A stretch of DNA of 64,000 nucleotides, taken from the NCBI GenBank assembly GCA_026770025.1, contig JAMXDE010000011.1, positions 1,488,001-1,552,000 of the forward strand, in the 5' to 3' direction. The notes beneath the pieces are model-generated. The model made no database searches. It was not told the origin of the DNA and saw nothing but the letters and a program-made list of their open reading frames with translations. Source of the stretch: Craspedostauros australis. Taxonomy: Eukaryota; Bacillariophyta; Bacillariophyceae; Mastogloiales; Achnanthaceae. Shown one piece after another: positions 10,514-20,900 of the stretch (position 1 is the stretch's first letter; each line of letters starts with the position of its first letter). The translations under genes were made by a program, and so were the position numbers.

Positions 10514-11680
10514 ATGCCAACATGTCACACACAACGAGACGATGTTTGGAGACACAGAAAGAAGCGCGCGTGTCTCTCGTTGGGTTTCTGCGCCTTTGCA
10601 ATGGTTTCATTGATCTCCCAACTGAAGCTTGCCCATCGTTCCATTGAACTACCGCACGATGGCAGTGATGGCAGCGACGATGCGCTTCGAAACCCAGATG
10701 GCATGGACGAGGATGAGGGTGGGAATGGTTTCACCCACGGCACGCACAGAGCCGAGGATCCGCCAATGGATCTTGGCGGTGCTTCATCGCACGATGCTTC
10801 CATCGATGATTCACCACAAGATGAAACGGTGGCGCAGAACGAAGATGAAACGTCGATCGCGCAGATCCGCCAACCTTCCGGACCAAAGCATGATGTGGAC
10901 ACCGCAGACCCTGCTGTCGCGGCACCGCTGCGGCCATATTGTCTGGTGAGGTTTGCTGGTCAAACCAGCAACCGAGTGCTGATTCTGGCCAAGCTGCTGG
11001 CTTGGCGTGGCCGAGAGGGGAAGGGCCGGCCCATCGCGTTGAATGAGAGATGGACCGACTGGTACCTCGAACGATTCGACGAACGGGACGAATTCATCTA
11101 CAACCACACATACGAAGGTTGTCACGTCAAGATGTGGGGGAAGCATGCGTTTTTCCTGAAGGTGAACTTTGCGCCGTACCTATCGGACTTCCTCCCGAAA
11201 AAGGCGTTCCGGGAAGAAGCTGATGCGTACGTTGATGCCTGGGTGTACGGTCGCAACTACGTTTCCGCTCATCGGAGGAATCTCGATGGCAATTGCATTT
11301 CTTGGGCAAAATGCAAGGCCGGCATCGTCGGAAGGAAGTGCTTGTCGACATCGACCTGCACGGCTGCGGATAGGGTTAATGCCTGCAACATGGAGTACAG
11401 CATGCTCGATGAGCCTCCCGGTTCGAATGTGGTCCTGTTCACCGACAAGCAAGTTCCAGAACTCGATGGCACCTTCCCAATCCATTTCAATGCGAGCTCA
11501 GTGAGCGATTTCCTGGTAGAAGTGCTGATCATGACCAAATCCACAACCCATTGGGGAAATCCGTTGTCCTCCGTCGATGTTCTCGTCCATCACTGGCGGA
11601 TGGGAGTCAAGACGCAACCACAGCAGTGCCAATCCATGTGGCAAAACTACATGGATCCGTCGATGCTGAAAACGATTTGA
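10514..11680 (+). CDS. Golgi type II glycosyltransferase-like protein, tandem copy 1
   Basis: 388 residues from the ATG at 10514. This start was chosen because it gives the same layout as the next gene: a short basic tail, a hydrophobic anchor (ACLSLGFCAFAMVSLISQ), an acidic stem and a lumenal domain. The frame continues upstream to ATG 10484, so a slightly longer N-terminus is possible. The lumenal domain has paired Cys (CISWAKCKAG, KCLSTSTCT), an NHT sequon and the motif VSAHRRNLDGN. The latter resembles the HxRR-D motif of fucosyltransferases in the GT11/GT23/GT65 superfamily. A second block reads MTKSTTHWGNPLSSVDVLVH, comparable with the conserved C-terminal block of those enzymes. Type II topology fits a Golgi glycan enzyme; fucosyltransferase activity is inference. 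Confidence 0.75.
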   Translation: MPTCHTQRDDVWRHRKKRACLSLGFCAFAMVSLISQLKLAHRSIELPHDGSDGSDDALRNPDGMDEDEGGNGFTHGTHRAEDPPMDLGGASSHDASIDDSPQDETVAQNEDETSIAQIRQPSGPKHDVDTADPAVAAPLRPYCLVRFAGQTSNRVLILAKLLAWRGREGKGRPIALNERWTDWYLERFDERDEFIYNHTYEGCHVKMWGKHAFFLKVNFAPYLSDFLPKKAFREEADAYVDAWVYGRNYVSAHRRNLDGNCISWAKCKAGIVGRKCLSTSTCTAADRVNACNMEYSMLDEPPGSNVVLFTDKQVPELDGTFPIHFNASSVSDFLVEVLIMTKSTTHWGNPLSSVDVLVHHWRMGVKTQPQQCQSMWQNYMDPSMLKTI

Positions 11681-12318
11681 TAGCCATCGCAATTGGGAGA
11701 GGGAGAGGGGAGGGTCATTCTTTTGCATGGGGCAAACGAGCAACAGTGACACTTTGATGATGCGATGGCAACTGCTGGCCTGATCGTACCTCAATGTGAT
11801 GCCAAGAGTATGAGCGAATACTTCACCGTACTCGCACGCAGGTACGAGTAGATATGCAACTAGTAGCATGCCCATATCATAGAATAGATCTACTATACTA
11901 TTATAGAATACTACTGATAGTTCGTAAAATCGACCACCCAAGGCAGATGAAGGCTTCGGCCCCGATCCTGTACTGCAACAAGATCATCACATCATCATCA
12001 TCACGCACGACCACGATCTTCGTCGAACAGCCATCCACGACTGAATTCGATCATGGTTGCGAAACGAATGAGCGGGCGTTGCTGATGCCACCAAATGCTG
12101 TGGCGACGACCTTCTTCCTTCGGTTTGTTTGTTTGGCACACAGAGCTGCACGCTCCACTCTGCATGCTCCGTACTCCATGCCTCCTTCCCTTGAGTACCC
12201 GCACCCGCACAATCCGATACACTGTCGGCTGCGATACCATAGTAACTCGGACTGCATACACCAGCCACACTGCTTCGTCCTCAACACACACAGCTAAGGC
12301 CAATTGACATCCGTCGCC
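11681..12318. other. Spacer between the tandem glycosyltransferase-like genes
   Basis: 638 bp containing the end of copy 1 and the promoter of copy 2. Around 11842-11920 a GTACGAGTA motif is followed by an AT-rich run with repeated TATTATAGAATA-like pieces, plausibly the 3' processing region of copy 1. No gene seen. Confidence 0.55.
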
Positions 12319-13449
12319 ATGGCACGAAGGGCAGCCACAGACAAGCAGAAAAACGCGCGCAAGAAGGGACAAAGATTTGCGGTTCGGGGCCTTGTTGCTC
12401 TCGTGCTTATCTCGGCGTTCTCGTTCGCCTGCAACCAGAGGCTCGTGCATCCGTTCAATTCATTCACACAGTACAGCGAAAGCAGTCCTGCGGGATCCGA
12501 CGGCATCAGCAACGTGCAGGGAAAGGCGAGTGTACCCGCCAGCTTCTCGATCGTCCCCGGCTTGGATCCGCGGGGCCAGCGGGTGTCTACGTCGACGCGC
12601 GATGCGGATGCGGGTACTTTGGCCTCAGCCTCAGCCCCTCCCACCGGGGCGCAGTTGAAACCGTACTGCTTTGGGTCATTCTTCGGCCAACATTGCAACC
12701 GAATCATTTCCATGGCCAGACTTCTGTCTTTGCGAAACGACGAAGGGGAAAACAGACCAATCGCATTGGATGAAGCATGGACGGAGTGGTTCTTATCCGT
12801 ATTCGATGAACGAGAGGAATTCATTTACAATCACGATTCTAAGAATTGTCACGTGTGGATGGAGTCGATGGACGTTTTCTTCTTGAAGAACCCCTTCGCA
12901 CCATACCTGCCGACGTTGCTGCCGAAGAAGCAACACCGAGAAGAAGCTGAAAGAATTCTCGATTCCTGGCCACATGGTCGCAACTTCATCTCCGTCCATC
13001 GGAGGAACCTCGATGGTAAATGCAAACGGTGGGCATCCTGCCGAGAGCCGATCTGCGAAGACATGTGTCTGTCAACGTCAACATGCACGCTTGGTGTCAG
13101 ACTTGATGCTTGCGACATGGAGTACAAGAAGGTCCACAACCCGTCCAATCTGACGGTCGTCTTGTTCACAGACAATCAAGTCCCGAGGCTTGACAGAACT
13201 TTTCCAACCCGCTTCGATCAAAGTAGCGCGAGCCATTTCTTGGTGGAGGTGCTACTCATGACCAAATCCACCACTCACTGGGGCAATCCGCTTTCTTCGG
13301 GCGATGTGATTGTCTACCATTGGCGAAAGGGAATGAATATGGAGCCGGAACCATGCAGATCGGTATGGAAGCACTACATGGAACCTCACGTGCTGATAAA
13401 AGCCGAGGGCGAGTTGCTCCATGTGACTCGCGATGATGGGATTCTTTGA
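12319..13449 (+). CDS. Golgi type II glycosyltransferase-like protein, tandem copy 2
   Basis: 376 residues and a clear paralogue of the gene at 10514. Shared features include PYCFGSFFGQHCNRI, NRPIALDEAWTEWF, DEREEFIYNH, FISVHRRNLDGKC, CLSTSTCT, VVLFTDNQVP and TKSTTHWGNPLSS. The start at 12319 gives a 20-residue basic tail and then an anchor (GLVALVLISAFSFAC), a classic type II Golgi layout. The stem is shorter than in copy 1. The conserved His-Arg-Arg motif resembles the donor-binding motif of alpha-1,2/1,6 and protein O-fucosyltransferases. The exact linkage cannot be read from the sequence. Same strand and adjacent, so this is a tandem duplication; conservation is concentrated in the lumenal domain while stem and anchor have diverged. 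Confidence 0.77.
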   Translation: MARRAATDKQKNARKKGQRFAVRGLVALVLISAFSFACNQRLVHPFNSFTQYSESSPAGSDGISNVQGKASVPASFSIVPGLDPRGQRVSTSTRDADAGTLASASAPPTGAQLKPYCFGSFFGQHCNRIISMARLLSLRNDEGENRPIALDEAWTEWFLSVFDEREEFIYNHDSKNCHVWMESMDVFFLKNPFAPYLPTLLPKKQHREEAERILDSWPHGRNFISVHRRNLDGKCKRWASCREPICEDMCLSTSTCTLGVRLDACDMEYKKVHNPSNLTVVLFTDNQVPRLDRTFPTRFDQSSASHFLVEVLLMTKSTTHWGNPLSSGDVIVYHWRKGMNMEPEPCRSVWKHYMEPHVLIKAEGELLHVTRDDGIL

Positions 13450-14068
13450 CATGTTGGCACCATATCCTTGCAGCGATGGTGAAACTGACCTACTGAGACT
13501 GCGTGCCAGTGTGATGCCATGCTGCCCCAAGTTGGTGTACAGTCAAGGCGACGGTGTGTCTACGTGAGGAGAGCATCCTGGAATTCATGCATGCGGAAGT
13601 AGCCAGAGTAGCGTGATCTTGCAATGCATTGCTATTAAGACTACCTGCACAGAGGACTACTTTGGCTCGTACTACGGTACTTTTCAGTAGCATTGGGCAA
13701 GTAGAGCGAAGTGAGTGGCATCGCCCCTGCGAATCTCGATGGTCAGCATCGCTCGCTGTCCGGTGCGACAGTTCTCCAAAGGTGTCGCGCTCGTCGCGAT
13801 CGACACAAACACGATGCCTACATGACTACGAGCTACTCTAATTCTCCGACTGTGACACGTTCGAATTCTACCTGCTCCTCTCGAGGTTCTACGTTGACAT
13901 CGGCAGGGATGACAATTGTTAGCCACAATATCGCGCGTGCCGAGAACCGCACTGCAACATGAAGCCGTGGTACGGATAGTATGGAGAGGTGGACAGAGAA
14001 TACGTGCACGCCTTCCGATCGCACAGAAAGACTTCCCATATCTGATTCTACAGCTGCGACGGCCTTCG
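13450..14068. other. Convergent 3' region
   Basis: 619 bp between the second glycosyltransferase-like gene and the dual immunophilin stop. No gene or structured element was recognised. Confidence 0.5.
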
Positions 14069-14564
14069 TCACGGCTTGTAATCGCTGGGCATCTCGCCAC
14101 AATCGGATATGATGATATCCACCGCGGGCTTGTCACCCGCACCGCATTCGCAATCTTCGATCTTTCTCACGACGTCCATACCGTCTACGACATGGCCGAA
14201 CACGACGTGCTTGCCATCCAAGTGTGGCGTATCGCGGCTTGTGATGAAGAATTGAGAACCGTTCGTGCCAGGCCCAGCATTTGCCATGGATAGCTGTCCT
14301 CCTTTGGTGTGCTTCACGATGAAGTTTTCGTCTGGGAACTTTTCGCCGTAGATCTGGAGGTGGCAATCGGTGGTGGTAGCAATCGTAATCAATGCGATGA
14401 TCAAGAAACAGTAGATGGCACGTGAGCATGGTGCACGCATGTGTAAAGTCTCTTGTACTCTCAAGGTTGATTCAGAACAGCCCGAAACACATGTCGGGCT
14501 TGGAGTTGCGGTTCGGTCGCATACGAATATGCTTGTGTATGGACATACAAGGGCAAATACAACC

Positions 14565-14596
<32 letters not shown>

Positions 14597-17055
14597 AACC
14601 GCAGGGATGATGATGAACAAGCAAGAGAGAGAGAGAGAGAGACTGGGACAGAATCAAAGGACAACGACAACAACAACAAGAGGCGACTTACCGATTCTCC
14701 GCCAGTTCCATCGCCGTTTGTGAAGTCTCCGCCTTGGATCATGAAATTCTGCGAGGGTGTGCAAGTCAATAGAGCATAGTGTAGATAGTCCAAGAGAAAG
14801 CAGAACAGAGCAGGAGTATGGTGTGAGATATCAAACGAAAAACAGTGGACGGAGTACAACAAACATGCCACAAACATTTCAATGGCGAGCCTGAATGCGC
14901 TGCACTGCAGCGCGGTTCAGTCCAACTTTCTGTGCCGCAGCTGCAAGGACTCACCTTGATGACACGGTGGAATGTGCATCCCTTGTAATGAAGCGGTTTA
15001 CCCAATGTTCCGTCACCCTTCTCCCCTGTGCAAAGCGCTCGGAAGTTCTCAGCAGTCTTGGGCGTGACGTCGCTGTAGATTTGCATTATGACCTTGCCGA
15101 GCACCTCGTCGCCCTGCGAGATGGTGAAGAAGACGTGCGGATTGTCTCCGTTTTGGTTGGGCTGCAGCAGGCTCTTCTTCTCCTTGTACATGTCGACCTT
15201 GTTGAAGAATCCTCCGAATGCGGCCTTCTCCTTCTTCTTTGCGTTGGCCACTTCTTGCTTCAGCTGAGCGAGTGCTTTGCGGACATCCTTGTTGGCGTTG
15301 TCGATCTTGTAGGCGTCCATGAGATCAGCCTTCGCCTCCTTGTACATTCCCAAGTGAGTTCGTGCCAATCCTCGTCGGTACAGAACCTTGATGTTGTTTT
15401 GCTCGGAATCAATCTCCAGCACCTTGTTGCAGGCGCGGGTGGCATCCGTCCATTCGTTCAGTTTGATGTAGCACATCGCGGCGTTGGACCAGCAGCTGAC
15501 GTACAGCTGCTTTTCACCGTCGGGGACGTCATTTCCAGAAATTCCTTCCTCCACGGCGTACTCTGCGGCCTCCTCGTACTTGGCGGTGGCCTCGAGGAAG
15601 AGCTTCTTTTTGAAGTTCTCGGTGCCAAGAGCTTTCATGTCGTCTGCAACCTTCAATCGCTCCTCCGTACTCATCTGCCAGCGCTCCTTTTGCTTTTCGG
15701 CAAATCCCAGCAGTTCCACATCGAAGAGGAGCTCGGCCTTTGCGGGAATCTTTGGTGGACTGCCGCTGTCCCCGTAACCGTAATCGCTGCGGATCTTGAG
15801 AATGGCCTTCTCGCCCACCTTCATGGATGCAAAACCCTGTCAAAGTTGTCGTTGCGTTTGTTTTGGTGATGCGATGAAACGGAGTGGAGTAGAGCGGAGT
15901 AGGTGGATTGATGGAAAAGCGAGATACAAGGAAAGAATGGAAGCAAGACAAGAACCTAGATGAGAACATATGAACCACGCACATCAATGGGCTGATCTGT
16001 GGAGCAATGGATGGAAATCGAGATCGAGTCGGCACGGTAGCGTACGTGTACGCACGGTCGCCATGAAGCAGAGCCGCGTGACACAATGGTCCAACTGAAC
16101 GGTCGGACTATGGAGCTGCCAGTAAATGTGCACAGGCGCACAAGAGCATGCACGCACCTCATCCCATCCCTTAATGACCATGCCCTGGCCGATTGTGAAC
16201 TTGAATGGCTTTCCGCGATCACGGGAGCTATCGAATTTGGAACCGTCGCTTGCCAGCGTTCCTGCGAATGGAGAGATAGTGGCATCAGTTGGATTTCGCG
16301 TTCATTTTTTGTGTAGCGGGGTGGTTCATCGATGGGATTCTCGCCAGAGTATGAGTCGAAACATAAACACCGGCAGTGGTGATGGCAAGGGCATTGTTGC
16401 GTCGCATCAGATTGGCAAGCCATCAGAGTCGGGAATGGTGGTGGGAATGACGGTCCAAACCACATGCGGGACGACATACGGCATGCGGCGCAGGGTGATG
16501 CATGACGTGTGGAAGGGAAGGGAACGAGCGTGAAATGAACATTGGGCGAATAGGAGAAACCAAAGAAATCAAACGCCGTTCGAGTGGAGCGCGTACATGC
16601 TGTGAGATGAAGGGCCTCTGAATGTGCGCGCAAACTTGACTCTGTGCAATATTATGTATAACACTATCACATAATGTTGGATTTTGTTTGGTGGTTGTGT
16701 TACAGCATGCTCCCACACTCCTGGCATGAGAGTATGTGACATGACAAGAAGGCGGATTGCTGGCAGGCCATGTCTTGGCTCGCCCTCTCATCCACGTCCG
16801 GCACTTGGCACTTCTTATGCAGACGACGCAGGCACTCACTGCAACAGCAAGAACCTCCGAACATGCAGAGGAAAGATGTGCTCTGGAGTCCTCTACTCAA
16901 GGCAAGATCGGGTTGCACTCACCGGTGTAGTGCGCCGTCACCTCGTTGCCATCTGGCGGTGGGCCTGATGCATCCTCAGGCGCCGCCTGGGTAATCTTCT
17001 TCATGACGCCGCCATCTTGCGCCTTGGAGACGTCCACGTACTCTGCCTCGGACAT
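14069..17055 (-). CDS. Dual-family immunophilin: FKBP domain, TPR repeats and cyclophilin domain in one chain
   Basis: Five exons: 17055-16923, 16261-16158, 15836-14955, 14748-14692 and 14353-14069 (phases 1,0,0,0), encoding 486 residues. Residues about 15-125 are an FKBP peptidyl-prolyl isomerase with the drug-pocket residues visible in [28 protein letters not shown] and LLFDVELL. Residues about 140-260 hold about three TPRs ([58 protein letters not shown]). TPRs of this type often bind Hsp90/Hsp70 tails. Residues about 310-486 are a cyclophilin with [15 protein letters not shown] and [11 protein letters not shown]. The catalytic Arg is R370. The cyclosporin-binding Trp is His (H436 in [12 protein letters not shown]), as in Cyp40-type proteins. 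A cytosolic folding or chaperone-complex role is inferred. Confidence 0.93.
14566..14594 (+). repeat. Homopolymer of 29 C within an intron (poly-G in the transcript)
   Basis: An uninterrupted C run on the plus strand lies inside the last intron (14691-14354) of the dual immunophilin gene, so the pre-mRNA carries 29 G. Runs of this size can form G-quadruplexes and are also prone to assembly or sequencing error, so the exact count is uncertain. Confidence 0.9.
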
Positions 17056-17955
17056 GGTTATCTCTCTCTCTCTTGCGTGTTGTCGTGAATGTGTAAGTAC
17101 TGCAGGTCGTACTATGCTCTGCTCTCGTCGACTTCGCTGGGTGGATGCCTTGGCGTGGATGGTGTGTTGTTTGATGGATGCCGTTGGTGTATCGGCAGGT
17201 ATTGGTGTGGAAAGGGAGGCATGTGAAACTCGCCGCTCAGTGGCAGCCTTCTTCGTCTGTCTCTGTGCCTGTGTGTCAGTCATGATCGTTTCGTCCGCCG
17301 CCAATTTGCGTTCTCTATGGTTTTCGCGGTGTTTGTTGGTGTTGATGTGTTTGTGGTTCTCGTTTCGAAGCCACAAAATCGAAGATCTTCGTCGAAGACT
17401 TCATTTGGTCCATGGAGTCCACTGTTACAGACTAGATCGACTCAATGCATCCTTCTCGAGTTTTTCGCGAACCAACCACCAAAATCCAACCACCAAACTC
17501 TGCCGACACAAAAGATCATCACGAAGGAGGAAGCGGCGTGGCACCTCCACAACAGAACGAAAAGGCTCCACAAGACAAGGCCATCAACCATCGCGCTCCC
17601 TCGCAGAACCCCCTCAAGCAACGCATCACAAAGGATTGGAACCGAGCAGTTCGTCGCCGCAGGGTACCTGCACACCAATAGCCCGTACTGATAGATCGCA
17701 CGAACTCTGCGGAGCAAAGATCCGGACGAATCCATTTCTCTGCGGATACTCGTACCATACCACTGCAAGTGCTTGGAGCACCAACAAGGGCGAAAAGAAA
17801 AGTGCAGCATCATTTATTATAACAGCATTATAACAGTATAATACAAAGAAGTGGTCTGCATCGGTGAAGCCAGAGAGAGAGAGGAAGCAGCGAATGAACA
17901 AACACTTGAATTGAAAGCGCGAAGGAAAGCAACGAGGGTCAGCAGGAGCGGAGGC
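17056..17955. other. Divergent promoter region of the immunophilin and helicase genes
   Basis: 900 bp between two outward-facing starts. Contains a TACTCGTACCA motif at 17747-17757 and an AT-rich stretch near 17815-17845. Open frames here continue antisense to exon 1 of the immunophilin and look like shadows. No gene supported. Confidence 0.55.
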
Positions 17956-20900
17956 ATGAGGTTGATCCCAATGTTGTGGTGGCAAATGGCGCTCCTGACA
18001 ACACTGTCGGTGTTCATGGCGAGGACGGTTTTCCTCGGAAGACCAGCACATGCATTCGTTGCTCGCAGAGGGACGCGGCACTGTGCCCCCGCCAATCCCA
18101 TTGCCAATCTCGGTGCCATGGTCGGTCAATATGAAGATGCGAGGATGGCAACAAGGAGAAAACTCTTTGCTCCTCCGTTACCCGCATTCTCCCAATCACC
18201 ACTTGCCTCAATTGCATCGCCGAGCAGGAATCTCGGCGCGATTCATCTACGCCCGCTCAGCACGCGGCTGTATTCTGATTTAACGTCCCTCTCGTCATCA
18301 CGAGCTGCGGCAACCGATGGAATAGCACCAGCCGCGACATCCACACCGCGCCACACGACGTACTCCAAAATCATGGAGGGCCTCAATGACTCTCAGAAGC
18401 AGGCCGTCATGCAGCAGGACTCAGCGATCACAAGAGTCGTGGCTGGTCCGGGATCGGGTAAAACAAGGGTCTTGACCTGCCGCATTGCGTACCTGCTGCA
18501 GGAAAATGCCCGTTCGCGAGTTCTGGCCGTCACATTCACGCGCAAGGCAGCGGGGGAGATGCAGCAGCGCTTGGAGAAGCTGCTGAGGGAAGCGCATGGG
18601 AACGACGTCGTGTCAGTGGACAGCGGCTCAACTAGAGACGCTCTGAGACGACAACAACATCGACAACAGGACCAGCGATATTCATCCAACGTCGAAGTCG
18701 ATGGCGTCACTGTCGAGAACGATGCCATCAGTGATATTCGACCACCGGGCTTGGACAGAGTCACGTTGGGCACATTCCATTCCGTGTGTGCCAAGATCAT
18801 GAGATCCAATGGGGATTACCTGCACACCTTGCCGACAGTAAGAGAACTCGTTGTGGGCTTGAGGAGCCCGTCTGATGGCAGTAGCGATGACAACAACGGC
18901 AATGTTGCCTTCCCAGTTGATAACCAATTCTCCATCGCCGACCAGGCAGAGCAGATGCGGATTCTGAAGGAATGCCTGGTGGAAAAGGGGATCGAGTTGA
19001 GCAGCTACAAAGACATCAAGATCATGGATGTCCTCAATGCCGTGGGCGAAATACGCGAAGGCTACGCCCTGAACGGGAAACACCCCTTTTTGGGCAAGCG
19101 TTCCAAGCAGAAAAACAGGCCCAAGTGGAGGATCGCGGACACTGTGTACGCAGAATACCGCCAGAAACTCTTCGGTAACAATGCTATGGACTTTGACGAC
19201 CTGCTCTTCCTTACCAGGGAAATGCTCATGTTAAATGATGAGGTTCGAGAACGGTTGCGCCGTCGGTATACCCACATCCTGGTGGATGAATTTCAGGACA
19301 CCTCCCTGGTGCAGCTTGACATTGTCAAGATGATCACTTCATCGAGTCTCTTTGTCGTTGGTGATGCCGATCAGTCCATCTACTCCTGGAGAGGTGCGCA
19401 CGTCGGAAGCTTGGCAGACTTCGCCGAGACCTTCAAGCACGTTCTCGGTGAGGTTCAAACCTTTCACCTCATGGAAAACTACCGCTCCACAGCCAACATC
19501 GTCAAAGCCGCACAGAAGGTCATCAATTCGGGCTGCGGCGATGAAAGCGATAACAACAAGCAGAACAGCGCCTTGCGGCAAGCAATGAAGCCGCAGCGAG
19601 GCAAGGGACCAAGCCCACGCGTGGTGGCCTGCGCAGATGGCCCCGCGGAGGCCAAATTCGTCGTGAATAGCATCCTTGACAAGATCGAGGATGGCACCAT
19701 CCAGAGCGATCAGACGGTGGCGGTTATTTACCGCACGAACGCCCAATCCCGATTTTTCGAGGAAGCTTGCGTGGCGAACAGCCTCCCATACGTGATGCGC
19801 GGTGCCTCGGGCGGATTCTACAAACGCGCTGAGATCAAGGACTGCCTGTGCTTCCTGCGCTGGCTCGTCAACGGCCGTGATCAAGGATCCATGCTGCGTG
19901 CATTTAAGACACCACCGAAAGGACTTGGCGGTGTGTCCGTGCAACAGTTCGAAGACTATTGCGAGGACGTCGAACAATACTTCGCACAGACCTATCCCAC
20001 CGAACCTCGCCCATCGCCCCTCGATGTGCTGCTTTGGTTCACTGCCGATCAATTTGAGGAAGGATTGCAATCCCACATCAACAGCTTACTGGATGGCGCA
20101 CCGTCCCCAACCACAAAACTCGCAAAACGCGCATGGACCAACTTCCTCTCGTTTTCTCGCCAGATGCGGCTCATCCAGGATAAGTCCCACACAGTGACTG
20201 TTGATGAACTGCTTTCCTTCATCATCGAAGAAATGGATTTGCAAAAGCACTTCAATGACATCTCCAAATCAAAAGTCGAATTCCAGGATCGCATGTCAAA
20301 TGTGGAAGAGTTGTTGAAGGCCGCACAGCGGTATGGCACCAATGGGACAGCCTTAAATGGGGGTGATCGTGATAGCGATAGCGATAGCGATCGTGGAGAT
20401 GATACAACGAATGTTAGCCAAGGTGGAGATGGTGGCAATGATGACGCTGATGAAGATGACGACGACGAAATCGATATGGAATCAGGCCTTATCTCATTCA
20501 TGGATGATATCGCCTTGGTGTCTGACATTGCCGGCGAGAATGCGGATAACGAAAACCACGAGGATCGCGTTGTCGTCAACTTGATGACCATCCACGCCAG
20601 CAAGGGCATGGAGTTTGATGTCGTCTTCCTTGCAGGTGTCGAAGATGGGACTCTGCCAAACCAGATGGCCATCCTGGGGGCTGACGATTCGACGCCGTTG
20701 GAGGAAGAGAAGCGCTTGTGCTACGTCGCCATGACGCGCGCGAAGACGGAGCTGATCATGACATGGAGGAAGGAGGTGATGATATTCCTCTCCAACGGCC
20801 CCATGAAGTTTACGCACAAGACGATGAAGAGGAGTCGATTCTTGGATTCAATCATGTCGACAGCACCATCCGCGAAGGGAAAGTCTCGTCGCTCCACGTC

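Noticed and set aside
16946-17833. Plus-strand frame of 295 codons upstream of the helicase
   Set aside because: It starts antisense to exon 1 of the immunophilin and continues into the divergent promoter; composition is not protein-like.
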